From: Arsenophonus endosymbiont of Aleurodicus floccissimus
GTDB lineage: Bacteria; Pseudomonadota; Gammaproteobacteria; Enterobacterales; Enterobacteriaceae
Direction: 5' to 3'
Length of the DNA: 64,000 nucleotides
Assembly (NCBI RefSeq): GCF_900343025.1
Contig: NZ_OUND01000005.1
Coordinates: 186,001-250,000, forward strand
The position numbers were made by a program, and so were the translations under genes. Of this stretch, positions 18,537 to 29,737 are shown piece after piece (position 1 is the first letter of the stretch; each line of letters opens with the position of its first letter). Under the pieces are notes generated by a model. It worked only from the letters and a program-made list of their open reading frames with translations. It had not been told where the DNA came from and searched no databases.

Positions 18537-19947
18537 ATGACAACGTTTGCAACCACCATAAGTCTATGTTTGACGGCAGAACAATTAATTAAATTGCCCG
18601 CTCAATTCGTGACTCCTATTTGGATCTACGATAGTGAGGTCATTACACAGGCGATTAAGCAGTTAGCTGCGTTCGATGTGATCCGTTTTGCACAAAAAGC
18701 GTGCTCCAATATTCATATTTTACGTTTGATACGTCAACAAGGCGTGAAAGTTGATGCTGTATCATTAGGCGAAATCGAAAGGGCGTTAGTTGTAGGTTTT
18801 CGCCCAGGTAGAGAACAAGCCGAAATTGTGTTCACCACAGATGTCATTGAAAAGCAAACTATTGAGCGTGTAATAGAGTTAGATATTTCCGTTAATGTCG
18901 GCTCTATTGACATGCTCGTTCAATTGGAAAAAGCCAAACGACATCATCCTATTTGGTTACGTATTAATCCAGGGTTTGGCCATGGACATAGCCAAAAAAC
19001 CAACACCGGTGGAGAAAATAGTAAGCACGGTATCTGGTTTAGTGATCTGCCATTAGCGATTGAAAAAATTAATCAGTATCAGTTAACGCTGGTCGGTATA
19101 CATATGCATATTGGTTCTGTGGTTGATTATTGCCACTTGGCTAAAGTCTGTGAGGCAATGGTAGAACAGGTCATCTTAAGTGGCTGTGATATACAAGCAA
19201 TTTCAGCTGGTGGAGGATTGTCAATCCCTTATAATTTAGCTGAAAAGCGAATTGATATTAACCATTATTTTGCCTTGTGGCATGGTGCTCGCGAACGTAT
19301 TTCAGCTCATTTGGGGCATCATATAACGTTGAAAATTGAGCCAGGTCGTTATTTGGTAACAGAATCTGGCGTGCTTTTAGCTGAAGTAAGAGCAATCAAA
19401 AGAATGGGCAAAAATCATTATGTGTTAGTTGATAGTGGTTTTAATGATCTAATGCGTCCTCTATGTATGGTTGTTATCATCATATTTCTGTCTTGCCAGC
19501 GTATAATCGTGATCTTACTGACGGAAATTTACGTGAAACACTAGTAGCTGGTCCTTTATGTGAGTCTGGTGATGTTTTTACCCAGGCAAATAGCGGTGCT
19601 GTTGTTCCTCGTTTATTACCTGAAATTTATGTGGGAGATTATTTAGTCTTTCATGATACTGGTGCTTATGGTGCTTATGGTGCTTATGGTGCTTATGGTG
19701 CTTATGGTGCTTATGGTGCTTATGGTGCTTATGGTGCTTATGGTGCTTATGGTGCTTATGGTGCTTATGGTGCTTATGGTGCTTATGGTGCTTATGGTGC
19801 TTATGGTGCTTTAATGTCTTCTAATTATAATAGTCGACCGTTAATCGCTGAGGTAATGTATTAAATGGTTAGGCAAAATTAATTCGTCGGCGTCAAACAT
19901 TAGCAGAATTGTTGGCATTAGAAACGTGTTTGATAAGTAGTGATTAA
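18537..19947 (+). pseudogene. lysA: Diaminopimelate decarboxylase, frameshifted and carrying a 16-copy GAY expansion
   Basis: The PLP-dependent last step of lysine synthesis. The N-terminal barrel is good: FAQKACSNIHILR holds the PLP lysine, then SLGEIERAL, HMHIGS, and IEPGRYLV. A one-base deletion near 19462 shifts the frame between DLMRP and MYG. The C-terminal frame continues CESGDVF to VFHDTGAYG, where the active-site GAY motif is repeated 16 times by a 9-bp tandem array before ALMSSNYNSRPL. A second indel near 19857-19865 precedes the C-terminal LIRRRQTLAELLALE, ending at TAA 19947. No active enzyme is expected. Confidence 0.94.
19661..19810 (+). repeat. 9-bp minisatellite (GGTGCTTAT) x16 inside lysA
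   Basis: Sixteen perfect head-to-tail copies occupy 19661-19804, followed by a partial GGTGCT. Each encodes Gly-Ala-Tyr. Homologues have a single GAYGA at this point, so 15 extra units (45 residues) have been inserted at the conserved catalytic loop. The copies are identical, so the expansion is very recent or still active. It is in frame with both flanks. Confidence 0.97.
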
Positions 19948-19978
19948 GGAGCTTAAAGCCCCCCTGCAAGTTCTACAA

Positions 19979-22289
19979 TTATGCCGCTTGCTCTTTATCT
20001 AATGGGGAACTATTTTTCTGTTTGTCAGATTTTTTACTCGCTACCGCCAATGTATCATATTCAAATTCATTAACATTGATCGATCTTAAACGGCTGGTTT
20101 CTGCTTTACATAAAATGTCAGCTTCTTGTCAGCTAATTTTACCATCGGCGAGTCCTTGTTCGGTAAGTTTATCTAAATTGGTAAAGTGTGGTTTATGGCT
20201 AGCTTGACTGGTCAAGCGTTCAAAAATTAGCTCGGCGGCAATAATATCTGATAATGCGGCATTAATTATGCCATGAGGGTTATGCTCACTTGGCGTCATA
20301 TATTGACCGCGACCAATACGCTCGCGTGTTTCTGATGGTGTCATCATAATTTTTGCTAGTTTATGATCAAGTTGATCGTTAGGTGGTGCATAACGATAAC
20401 CCAATGGAAAAATGATAATACGGCTTAACATGGCAACCAGACGATTGGGAAAGTTTCGTAGCAGTGCTTGCATGGCTTTTTCTGATTGAAATAGACAATC
20501 TTTTATTACCCATTCAACAATCGGTAAATCCATTGCTGGGCGGCCATCATCTTCAAAACGTTTTAGTGTGGCCGATGCTAAATAGAGGTGGCTGAAAATA
20601 TCGCCTAAACGGGCAGAAATCTGCTCACGACGTTTTAACCCGCCACCTAATACGGCCATAGAGATATCAGCAAGTAAGGCAAGATTAGCACTTTGGCGAT
20701 TCAATTGCTGATAGAAGCGGTGAGTATTATCTTTTATTGGCGTTTTACTTGTTCTGCCGTTTGTTATACCCAAGTAGAAACTGCGTAATAGGTTACTTAT
20801 TGTATGACTTAAGTGGCTAAAGAGTAATTTATCAAAGGCGATAATATCGTTATTTTGTGTTGCGGCTATTTCATGCAAAATATAAGGATGACAGCAAATA
20901 GCCCCTTGGCCAAAAATCATCATACTGCGTGTTAAAATATTAGCACCTTCAACAGTGATAGCAATGGGAGCCCCTTGATAAAAGCGAACGAGAAAATTTG
21001 AGGGACCTAGACAAATTCCTTTACTGCCAGCAATATCCATCGCATCAATAATGGCTCTTTGGCCTCGATGGATACAGTGATATTTGACAATCGCAGAGAG
21101 GACTGCTGGTTTTTCGCCAGATATAATTGCTGTCGTAATTAAGGTTGAAGCGGCATCTATTAAATAAGCATTAGCAGCGATACGTGCTAAAGGCTCTTCA
21201 ATACCTTCCCTTTTTCCAATAGGTACTTTGAATTGACGGCGAATATATAGGCGTATGCACCGATTGCCATCGCGACACTTTTTAAGCCGCCCGTGGCATT
21301 AGACGGAAGCGTGATGCCACGACCAATAGAAAGACATTCCATTAACATACGCCAACCTTGGCCGGCCATTTTGGTACCACCAATAAATATAATCAATCGG
21401 CACAAAAATATCTTTACCGCGCGTAGGGCCATTTTGGAAAGGGATATTCAAAGGAAAATGGCGATGGCCAATTTCTACTCCTGCAACATTGGTTGGGATT
21501 AGTGCTGCGCAGGTAATGCCGAGATCGGTTATATCGCCAAGTAAATAGTCTGGATCATAAAGTTTAAATGCTAGCCCTAATACCGTAGCAATGGGTGCTA
21601 ATGTAATATAACGTTTATTCCAATTTAAACGCATACCTAATATCTGTTGGTTTTCCCATTCGTCCATACAGACAACACCAGTGTCAGGGATAGCTCCAGC
21701 ATCAGAAACGGCTTCAGGACTTGTTAAAGCAAAACAGGGGATCTCTTCACCGCTAGCAAGTCTAGGAAGATAGTGCTATTTTTGTTCATCGGTACCATAA
21801 TGTTGTAAAAGTTCTCCTGGGCCTAATGAGTTAGGCATACCTACAGTAATGGCTAATATGCCGGAAACTCCGGCCAATTTTTGTAACACTAGCACTTGAG
21901 CATAGGTAGAAAATTCGAGGCCACCATACTCTTTTTTGATGATCATATGTAATTTATCCCAATCAAGCATATACCCTGAAATAGATCACCTTCCCACCAG
22001 GTTGTGCACGCTTCGATGGCTTCTTTCTCGGTTTTTGGTATGGAATGGAGAATTTTCTGAAAAATTTGTAAGACTTTGCTAGAAATGAATGAGCAACGTA
22101 CTGGGAGATAGACTAATGGAAATAATACCCCGCCGCTGCGAGCAATAACGTCCAAAAATACCATAAATCAGCACTAGCCATAATTAAACAATAAGCAAGT
22201 ATAAGTAAGCTACTAAATAGTAGATTTGCTTTGTGATAGCAAAGAATTCCGATTAAACCAATAAGTAGAAAAATAGTGAGTAGAGCCAT
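19979..22289 (-). pseudogene. fadE: Acyl-CoA dehydrogenase FadE (heavily broken)
   Basis: Fragments from several frames reassemble into the ~815-residue FadE of beta-oxidation. They run from an N-terminal membrane segment from ATG 22289 (ALLTIFLLIGLIGILCYH) through [20 protein letters not shown], and [20 protein letters not shown]. Then come [27 protein letters not shown]-like and [18 protein letters not shown], to a C-terminus ending at TAA 19979 (KNSSPLDKEQAA). At least four frameshifts plus stops are present, including an in-frame TGA near 20129. It lies convergent to lysA and divergent from gmhA, the latter as in E. coli. Confidence 0.92.
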
Positions 22290-22524
22290 AATGCTACTCC
22301 TGATTATGATTAAGCTAAGTCATCGGAGGTCATATCTATGTTTTTCTTATATTTAATCTATGTAATTTTATTTATCAATATTTTTATATATTAATTACAA
22401 TGAAGTTCACAAATTATTTATTGAGCTTAACTTGGTTGTGATAAGTAGTATTGATACTTCTTTCGTAAAGTTTAATCCGTTACACTGGGATTGTTGAAAA
22501 AATAATATTTTATTAGGAGTAAAT
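22290..22524. other. Divergent fadE-gmhA intergenic region
   Basis: AT-rich spacer containing the likely gmhA promoter. An AGGAG ribosome site at 22515-22519 precedes gmhA. No FadR-type operator was confidently identified. Confidence 0.4.
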
Positions 22525-22527
22525 ATG

Positions 22528-23106
22528 ATGTATCAGGAGCTTATTTGTGCTGAATTAAAAGAAGCCGCGGTGACATTGAACAATTTTCTTAATAACAGAG
22601 AAAATATCGAAGCGATTGAACAAGCCGCGATTATGTTGTCAAATGCCTTTAAAGCGGGAGGAAAAGTATTATCTTGTGGTAATGGAGGTTCGCACTGTGA
22701 TGCTATGCATTTTGCAGAAGAATTAACCGGACGTTATCGTGAAAATCGCCCAGGTTATCCAGCCATTGCGATTTCTGATGTTAGTCATCTCTCTTGCGTT
22801 GGTAATGATTTTGGTTATGACTATGTTTTTTCCCGTTATATAGAGGCTGTCGGTAAAGAAGGGGATATATTATTTGCGCTCTCAACATCAGGTAATTCTG
22901 GCAATATCATCAAGGCAATTGCGGTTGCACGTGCTAAAAAGATGCAAGTGATCATATTGACAGGTAAAGAGGGTGGAAAAATGGCAGGAACCGCTGATAT
23001 TGAGATCAGAGTACCTCATTTTGGTTATGCCGACCGTATCCAAGAAATTCATATTAAAGTGATCCATATTTTAATTCAGCTAATAGAAAAAAAAATGGTG
23101 AAATAA
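22528..23106 (+). CDS. gmhA: Sedoheptulose-7-phosphate isomerase
   Basis: A 192-residue SIS-domain enzyme (lpcA) making D-glycero-D-manno-heptose 7-phosphate, the first step of ADP-heptose synthesis for the LPS inner core. Seen are [18 protein letters not shown], with the phosphate-binding and catalytic residues, then [10 protein letters not shown], and the C-terminal [17 protein letters not shown]. The start at 22528 is eight bases after AGGAG and matches E. coli; the ATG at 22525 is the alternative. The frame is intact, suggesting the LPS core is still needed. The downstream gene yafJ is broken. Confidence 0.95.
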   Translation: MYQELICAELKEAAVTLNNFLNNRENIEAIEQAAIMLSNAFKAGGKVLSCGNGGSHCDAMHFAEELTGRYRENRPGYPAIAISDVSHLSCVGNDFGYDYVFSRYIEAVGKEGDILFALSTSGNSGNIIKAIAVARAKKMQVIILTGKEGGKMAGTADIEIRVPHFGYADRIQEIHIKVIHILIQLIEKKMVK

Positions 23107-23202
23107 CATTGCTAGGTAATATTGTCGGGTAGAGATGTGATTAGTTAGCGTGATTATGCTTAGATTTGGAAATTTCATTCTGGCATACATATAGGAGGCA
23201 TT

Positions 23203-23973
23203 ATGTGTGAATTGCTTGGTATGAGTGCTAGTGTCCCGATAGATATTAATTTTAGTTTAAGTGGTCTTATCCCGCGAGGAGGCTAGACTGGGCCACATAA
23301 AGATGGTTGGTTGATCACTTTTTATAAAGGTAGTGGTTGCCGAACGTTTAAAGAACCCAAGCCATGTTATCAATCGCCTATTGCACGCTTTGTGTAAGAT
23401 TACCCGATTAAGTCAGAGGCAGTTATTGCGTATATTCGCCAGGCAATATCGGGGTGATGTCTTATTAGAAAATACCCATCCTTTAACCAGGGAACTGTGA
23501 GGCAGAAATTGGACTTATGCACACAACGGCCAACTTGAGGGTTATAAAAAATTACCAGTAGGGAATTATCGTCCAATTGGAAAGACGGATAGTGAGTGGG
23601 TGTTTTGTTGGATTTTATATCAATCAGCAGAAAAATATCCTAAAAAACCAACAAACTGGTTAACTGTATATCGGTTTATTGCCAAACTGGCTGATCAATT
23701 AAAACTGATGGGGGTACTTAAAATATGTTGATTTCAGATGGACAATATATGATGACCTATTGCTCGACTGATTTGCATTGGCTTACCCGCAAAGCACCTT
23801 TTGGTAAGGCAAAATTGCTTGATAATGATATTGAAATCGATTTTCAGCAACATACACAAACAACTGATATAGTCTCAGTGATTGCAACCAAGCCCTTAAC
23901 TGGCAATGAGAATTGTCCCCGAATTCAGCCGGGGAGTTTTGTTTTATTCCATTTTGGTAAGCGCATATTGTAG
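23203..23973 (+). pseudogene. yafJ: Class II glutamine amidotransferase-like YafJ (broken)
   Basis: A strong AGGAGG site precedes ATG 23203. The N-terminus [15 protein letters not shown] holds the nucleophilic Cys2, followed by [12 protein letters not shown]. An in-frame TAG directly follows IPRGG, a TAA follows SPIARFV, and frameshifts follow near 23440-23500. Later blocks (YAHNGQL, SEWVFCW) are in shifted frames. The last part (LISDGQYMMTYCSTDLHW, then PLTGNENC) runs to the stop at 23973. The order gmhA-yafJ-yafK is the E. coli one. Confidence 0.92.
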
Positions 23974-24060
23974 CCTTTCATCTGCTATAGCTGGCGATGA
24001 TTGATGGTTAGGAAATTTGTTTACTAAGTATTGTTCTTGCTGAATATTAATTACCGGCAA

Positions 24061-24696
24061 TTAATTTGCTTTAGTAAAATATTCATATGCGGGTTGCAGT
24101 TGTCGCCAGAAGGTATAGTAACGTGAATTACGGTGGCGATTCATATTGCTAGAAGTCATTTTAAATGGATATATATTGACCTGTATTTCATATTGACCAT
24201 TTTGTAATGCATTTTCCACATAAGGATAGATTTCATTTATATAGCGATCAGTCATCGCGTAGCAGCCAATTGATTTAAGGCCACCATGTACCATCAAATA
24301 AGCGCCAGTATAGCCATGAGCTTGGTCGTATTTATTGGAAAAACCTAAATTAAAAGCGCGATAATATTTGCTATCAGGTTTTAATTATGAGCGTGTGATG
24401 CGATAAAATCCTTATAGACTCTTTAAGTCACCTTGTCTTTTCTTAGGTCCTAATCCATCAGAGAAATTACAGATTGGATAGCTTTTGAACAGTGAAAATA
24501 AGCCTTTTTCATTTTTAGTATAGAGTTCTAGCACTCTTTTTTCTTTGAAAATTTGAATAAATATTGAATTATTTAAATATTTTTTGCCGTTATAACTACT
24601 ATCTAATGGATAATATAGCTTTGTCGCTGAGTAGCTATTATTGATGAAAAATGACAGGGAAAAGATCCCTATGCTAATAAAAAAAGAGAGTTTCAT
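24061..24696 (-). pseudogene. yafK: YafK/DpaA L,D-transpeptidase-family protein with two in-frame stops
   Basis: From ATG 24696 the product has a signal peptide, FIQIFKEKRVLELYTKN, and GLGPKKRQGDLKS. It then continues in the same frame through two stops (24412-24414 and 24385-24387) into LKPDSKYYRAFNLGF, YDQAHGYTGAYLMVHGG, and the catalytic YkuD-type SIGCYAMT. E. coli YafK/DpaA releases Braun lipoprotein from peptidoglycan. The C-terminal tail is about 30 residues shorter than in E. coli. No indel is seen; only nonsense mutations inactivate it. Confidence 0.9.
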
Positions 24697-25120
24697 AAGC
24701 TTCCATACAAAAGTGATGTATTGTACAAAAAATACACAAATATTAATTATACATTTGTATTGTAGTTTTTTATATTAAAAATTAATAATTTTGTCTCCTG
24801 TCATTTTTGGCTTATTTTGCCAAAAATTCTGACATTCTTCAAAAAAAATGATTTAAATAATCGCTTTTTACGAAGTGTTCTCAATATATTAAAAAATTTA
24901 TTCTTATTTGCTTGAACTAAATCACTTGTTCTATCAGACAGAAAGCGAGGGAACTGATAAAATCATCTGCGTTAAAATAATAGGTAAATTGTAATTAATT
25001 AGTGGATATTCATTAGCTAACTTGTTTCAATTATTCAACAGCCTTTTGATTATTGGTTGCTATCTGATTTCATTTGAAATCGTTAGCTTAGGGTTTAACT
25101 GATAAACTTGTGCAATTCTT
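24697..25120. other. Intergenic region upstream of nqrA, with a small inverted repeat
   Basis: An AT-rich 424-bp region between divergent yafK and nqrA, presumably holding the nqr promoter. It contains an 8-bp stem TTTTTGGC/GCCAAAAA with a 7-nt loop at 24804-24826. No gene is seen. No good ribosome site is visible before nqrA. Confidence 0.4.
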
Positions 25121-26465
25121 ATGATTAAAATTAAAAAAGGACTCGACCTCCCGATTGCAGGAGCGCCCGCTCAAGTAGTAGAGGATGGCCCTGTTATTCA
25201 TCATGTAGCAGTATTGGGTGAAGAGTATATAGGGATGCGTCCTCCAATGTTGATGAAGGAAGGTGAGCAAGTTTAAAAGGGGCAAATTCTTTTCGAAGAT
25301 AAGAAAAATCCAGGCGTATTTTTCACCAGCCCGGCTTGTGGTACTATCATAAAAATCAATCGAGGTGAACGCCGAGTTCTTCAATCTATTGTTATTGAAA
25401 TTAATGGCGATGAGCAAATCGTATTTAACCGCTATGATAATAATCAAATCGATACATTAACGTATCAACAAGTAGAAGCTAACTTACTTCAGTCAGGTTT
25501 GTGGACAGCATTGCGAACAAGTCCTTTTAGCCATACTCCAGTGCCAGGTACTAGCCCAAAAGCAATTTTTGTTACTGCGATGGATACGCGTCCACTGGCG
25601 GCTGATCCCTTGTTGATTATTTCAGCGGAGGAAACGGCTTTCAATAATGGTTTGAAAATATTGACTAAATTAACAGAAGGAAAAATTTATATATGCCATG
25701 GAACCGGCAACTTAGTCAAGTTAACTGATAATGAAAAAATTATTTATAAGCAATTTATTGGACCACATCCTGCAGGGTTAGTCGGTACCCATATCCATTT
25801 TCTAGAGCCGGTAAGTATAGAGAAAACTGTTTGGCATTTAAATTATCAAGATGTGATTGCGATTGGTAAACTTTTTACAACGGGTCATCTTTATTCGGAT
25901 CGCGTTATCTCACTTGCTGGGCCTCAAGTTAAAAAGCCACGTTTAGCTCGCACATGTTTAGGCGCTGATCTCTATGAGTTAACTGATGGTGAATTAAAAA
26001 TAGGCGAAAATAGGATTATTTCAGGGTCAATCTTGTGGGGCAATAAATGTGATGATACTCGGGGTTATTTGGGAAGATTCCATAATCAAGTTTCGGTATT
26101 GAGTGAAGGACGTAAAAAAGAGTTATTTGGCTGGATTGCGCCTGGAATAAATAAGTTTACTATCACCCATACAACACTTGGCCATTTCCTGAAAAATAAA
26201 CAGTTTAATTTCACCACGACGACTAATGGTAGTGAACGTTCTATGGTTCCTATTAGTAATTATGAACGTATTATGCCACTTGATATTATGATCACTCATT
26301 TATTACGAGATCTGCTTGTTGGTGATTTAGCCAGCTCACAGCAACTTGGTTGTCTGGAACTGGATGAAGAAGATTTGGAGCTGTGCACCTATGTATGGCC
26401 CAGCCAAATATGAGTATGGTCCTGTACTACATGAGGTATTGGCCAGAATTGAGCAAGAAGGTTAA
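25121..26465 (+). pseudogene. nqrA: Na+-translocating NADH:quinone reductase subunit A (broken)
   Basis: NqrA is the membrane-peripheral quinone-binding subunit. From ATG 25121 ([16 protein letters not shown]) the frame is stopped by TAA at 25274-25276, in the position of a charged residue after EGEQV. It then continues unchanged for nearly the whole protein ([16 protein letters not shown], then [29 protein letters not shown]). A one-base insertion near 26398 shifts the last 20 residues (EYGPVLHEVLARIEQEG) to a stop at 26465. nqrB starts 4 bp later. This is the first gene of a decaying nqr operon. Confidence 0.92.
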
Positions 26466-26469
26466 CTAC

Positions 26470-27706
26470 ATGGGCTTAAAAAATTCATTTGAAAAGTATG
26501 AACGTCATTTTGAACCCGGTGGAAAACTAGAAAAATACTATGTGCTCTATGAAGCTGTGGCAACTATTTTTTATACTCCGGGAACCATCATACATGGGAG
26601 TTCCCATGTTCGTGATAGTATTGATCTAAAGCGAATGATGATTTTGTCTGACTGTCGGTTTTTCCAGCCATGTTTTGGGGCACGCATAATGTCGGTGCAC
26701 AAGCGATCCCAGCTCTTTATCAATTACATAGTGAAGCTGAGTTGCAAAAGACCTTGTTTCTGATTGGCACTATAGAGTCGCTCAATTTTTGGGCGCTTCA
26801 TTGACACCAGAGGCAGGCTGGGTAAGTAAAATATTGCTTGGGTCGGTATATTTTTTACCTATCTATATGGTTGTTTTTTTGGTTGGTGGTTTTTGGGAAG
26901 TATTATTTTTGCTGCTCCGTGGTCATGAAATCAACGAAGGTTTTTTTGTCTCTTCTATTTGCCCTTATTGTGCCGCCTACTATACTAATTTGGCAGGCGG
27001 CATTAGGTATTACGTTTGGTATTGTTGTGGTGAAAGAAATTTTTGGTGTACTGGGCGTAATTTTTTAAATCCAGCATTAGCTGGGCGTGCATTTCTATTT
27101 TTTGCTTATCCAGCTCAAATTTCAGGTGATTTAGTTTGGACTGGGATAAGATGGTTACTCTGGCGCTACGCCATTATCACAATGGGCTAGAGGCGGAGAT
27201 CATGCACTAATAAATAATTTGACACATCAGCCTATTACCTGGATGGATGCTTTTTTGGGCAATATTCCAGGCTCAATTGGTGAAGTTTCAACATTAATGA
27301 TCTTAATCGGTGGAGCGTTAATTATTTTTTGCAGAATAGCTTCATGGTGTATCGTTACCGTTGTAATGATAGGCATGATGGTAATGTCTTATCTATTTAA
27401 TGTTATTGGGTCAACGACTAATCCTTTATTTGCGATGCCTTGGTACTGGCATTTGGTACTAGGCGGTTTTGCTTTTGGCATGATGTTTATGGCGACTGAT
27501 CCTTTTTCGGCTTCTTTTACCAATAAAGGTAAATGGGCATACGGAATATTGATCGGTGTAATGTGTGTTCTCATCAGAGTCATTAATCCTGCTTATCCGG
27601 AAGGGATGGGATGATGTTGGCAATTCTGTTTGCCAACTTGTTTGCGCCTCTGTTTGATTATCTGGTAGTTCAGGCAAATATTAAACGGAGAAAAGCCCGT
27701 GGATAA
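26470..27706 (+). pseudogene. nqrB: Na+-NQR subunit B (broken)
   Basis: A hydrophobic subunit that carries covalent FMN. ATG 26470 starts MGLKNSFEKYERHFEPGGKL. Several frameshifts (near 26650, 26760, 26945, 27065, 27150 and 27610) scatter the helices over three frames. The FMN attachment motif region [17 protein letters not shown] is still encoded around 27152-27200. The last part [20 protein letters not shown] ends at TAA 27704-27706, overlapping the nqrC start. Clearly non-functional. Confidence 0.9.
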
Positions 27707-28494
27707 CAATAAAATAAAAAATCCAAAAGATAGCACTAGCAGAACATTTCTTGTGGTATTTATTCTGTGTTTAGTGTGTTCAGTAGTTATATCTGGTGCA
27801 GCGGTAGGTTTGAAATCTAAACAGCAAGCGCAAAAATTATTAGATAAGCAACGTAATATTCTTGATGTTGCTGGTTTACTCAAACCAAAAATGTCAGCTG
27901 AAGAGATACAATCTCTTTATAACTCGTGTTAGCGCTAAGATTTTGGATTTCAACACAACTGAAATATCAAATAGTAATGGCAACTTCGATCTTAATAGTA
28001 AGCTACGTAATGATGAAACCCGAATTGCATTATCTCCTGAATAGGATGTTGCTAAGATCCGTTATAGAGCCAACTCGGCAGAAATTTATTTAGTCAACGA
28101 TGATAATGGAAAAACCATCGCACTGGTGTTACCGGTTTATGGTTCTGGTTTATGGTCGGTAATGTATGCTTTTATCGCTGTTGATATAGATAGTATAACA
28201 TCACGAGGTATAACTTATTATTATCATGGTGAAACCCCAGGTCTAGGTGGCGAGGTAGATAATCCACAATGGTGCGCCCAATGGATTGGTAAAAAACTTT
28301 ATAATCAACAAGGGAAACCGGCGATAAAAATTGTGCTAGGTGGAGCATTAGATGGTCCCTCTAGTATCGATGGCCTATCAGGGGCAACACTGACATCAAA
28401 CAGTATCCAGAATATGTTTGATTTCTGGTTGGGTAATAATGGTTTTGGCCCATTCCTAAATAAAGTATGCAAAGGAGAGTTAAATCATGGCTGA
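27699..28494 (+). pseudogene. nqrC: Na+-NQR subunit C (broken)
   Basis: A GTG start at 27699 overlaps nqrB and opens with NNKIKNPKDSTSRTFLVVF and an N-terminal membrane helix. A frameshift near 27925 and an in-frame TAG at 28042-28044 break it. The remaining frame carries [15 protein letters not shown] and the FMN-threonine motif [12 protein letters not shown], ending at 28494 and overlapping nqrD. NqrC passes electrons through covalently bound FMN in the periplasm. Confidence 0.92.
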
Positions 28495-29117
28495 TAGTAA
28501 AGAGATTAAACGCGTGCTAATTAGACCTTTATTGGATAACAATCCTATTGCATTTCAAGTTCTAGGTGTTTGTTCGGCTTTGGCGGTAACGACTAAATTA
28601 GAAATTGCCCTTGTGATGGCCATGGCTGTGGCTTTAGTCACTGGTTTTTCTGGTTTTTTTATTTCATTGATCCGTCATTATATTCCTAATAGTGTGCGAA
28701 TTATTGCTCAAATGACAATCATAGCTTCTTTGGTTATCGTTGTAGATCAAATTCTGCGCGCTTAGGCTTATGAAGTTTCTAAGCAACTTTCAGTATTTGT
28801 CGGTTTAATTATTACTAATTGTATCGTCATGGGACGTGCTGAAGCTTATGCAATGAAATCACTACCAATTGAAAGTTTCATGGATGGTTATTGGTAATGG
28901 TTTGGGATATGGTGCTATTTTAATTTTAGTTGTTTTCCTAAGAGAACTATTTGGTTCAGGTAAACTATTCGGTCTTACTATTCTGCAATCGGTTCAGAAT
29001 GGTGGTTGGTATCAGACAAATGGCTTGTTCCTGCTTGCACCAAGCTCGTTTTTCATCATAGGTATGTTGATCTGGGGACTGCGCACATTGAAACCTTCAC
29101 AGGTTGAAAAGGAGTAA
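28487..29117 (+). pseudogene. nqrD: Na+-NQR subunit D (broken)
   Basis: A membrane subunit of the RnfE/NqrD type. It reads [21 protein letters not shown] well to [11 protein letters not shown]. An in-frame TAG (28763-28765) follows, where homologues have Tyr. It then continues as [24 protein letters not shown] frameshift near 28885 separates SLPIESF from [21 protein letters not shown], which runs to TAA 29117. The ATG overlaps the nqrC end. Confidence 0.92.
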
Positions 29118-29125
29118 CTGACACA

Positions 29126-29722
29126 ATGGAACATTATGTCAGCTTGTTTGTTCGAGCTGTGTTTATTGAAAACATGGCTCTTGCCTTTTTTCTGGGTATG
29201 TGTACATTTTTGGCGGTTTCTAAAAATGTCAAAACAGCCTTTGGATTAGGAATTGCAGTTACTGTTGTTCTGGGTATTTCAGTACCTGCGAATAATTTAG
29301 TTTATAATTTCATTCTACGTGATGGTGCCGTGATAGAGGGCGTTGATTTAAGTTTTTTAAACTTCATTACTTTTATCGGTGTGATTGCTGCATTAGTACA
29401 AATTCTAGAAATGATTTTGGATCGTTATTTTCCCGTCCTTTATAACGCATTAGGTATTTTTCTACCACTAATAACCGTTAATTGTGCGATTTTTGGTGGT
29501 GTCTCGTTTATGGCTCAGCGCGAATATAATTTTAGTGAATCTATTGTTTATGGATTTGGTTCAGGATTGGGATGGATGCTAGCCATTGTTTTATTAGCAT
29601 CTATTCGTGAGAAAATGAAATATGTAGATATCCCATCGGGTTTAAAAGGTTTAGGAATCACCTTTGTCACTACTGGTTTAATGGTATTGGTTTTTATGTC
29701 TTTTTCCGGTGTACAGTTATAA
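29126..29722 (+). CDS. nqrE: Na+-NQR subunit E
   Basis: A 198-residue membrane protein with six predicted helices. It has the N-terminal [34 protein letters not shown] (a cysteine of the intramembrane Fe centre), and [14 protein letters not shown] (the partner cysteine). It pairs with NqrD to carry electrons and Na+. It is the only one of the six structural genes without a lesion. Because NqrA-D and F are broken it cannot form a complex here, so intactness may simply reflect recent decay. Confidence 0.95.
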   Translation: MEHYVSLFVRAVFIENMALAFFLGMCTFLAVSKNVKTAFGLGIAVTVVLGISVPANNLVYNFILRDGAVIEGVDLSFLNFITFIGVIAALVQILEMILDRYFPVLYNALGIFLPLITVNCAIFGGVSFMAQREYNFSESIVYGFGSGLGWMLAIVLLASIREKMKYVDIPSGLKGLGITFVTTGLMVLVFMSFSGVQL

Positions 29723-29737
29723 GGGTGAAAATAATTC

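Noticed and set aside
19661-19810. CRISPR-like array
   Set aside because: The units are contiguous 9-mers with no spacers and lie in frame in lysA; it is a coding minisatellite.
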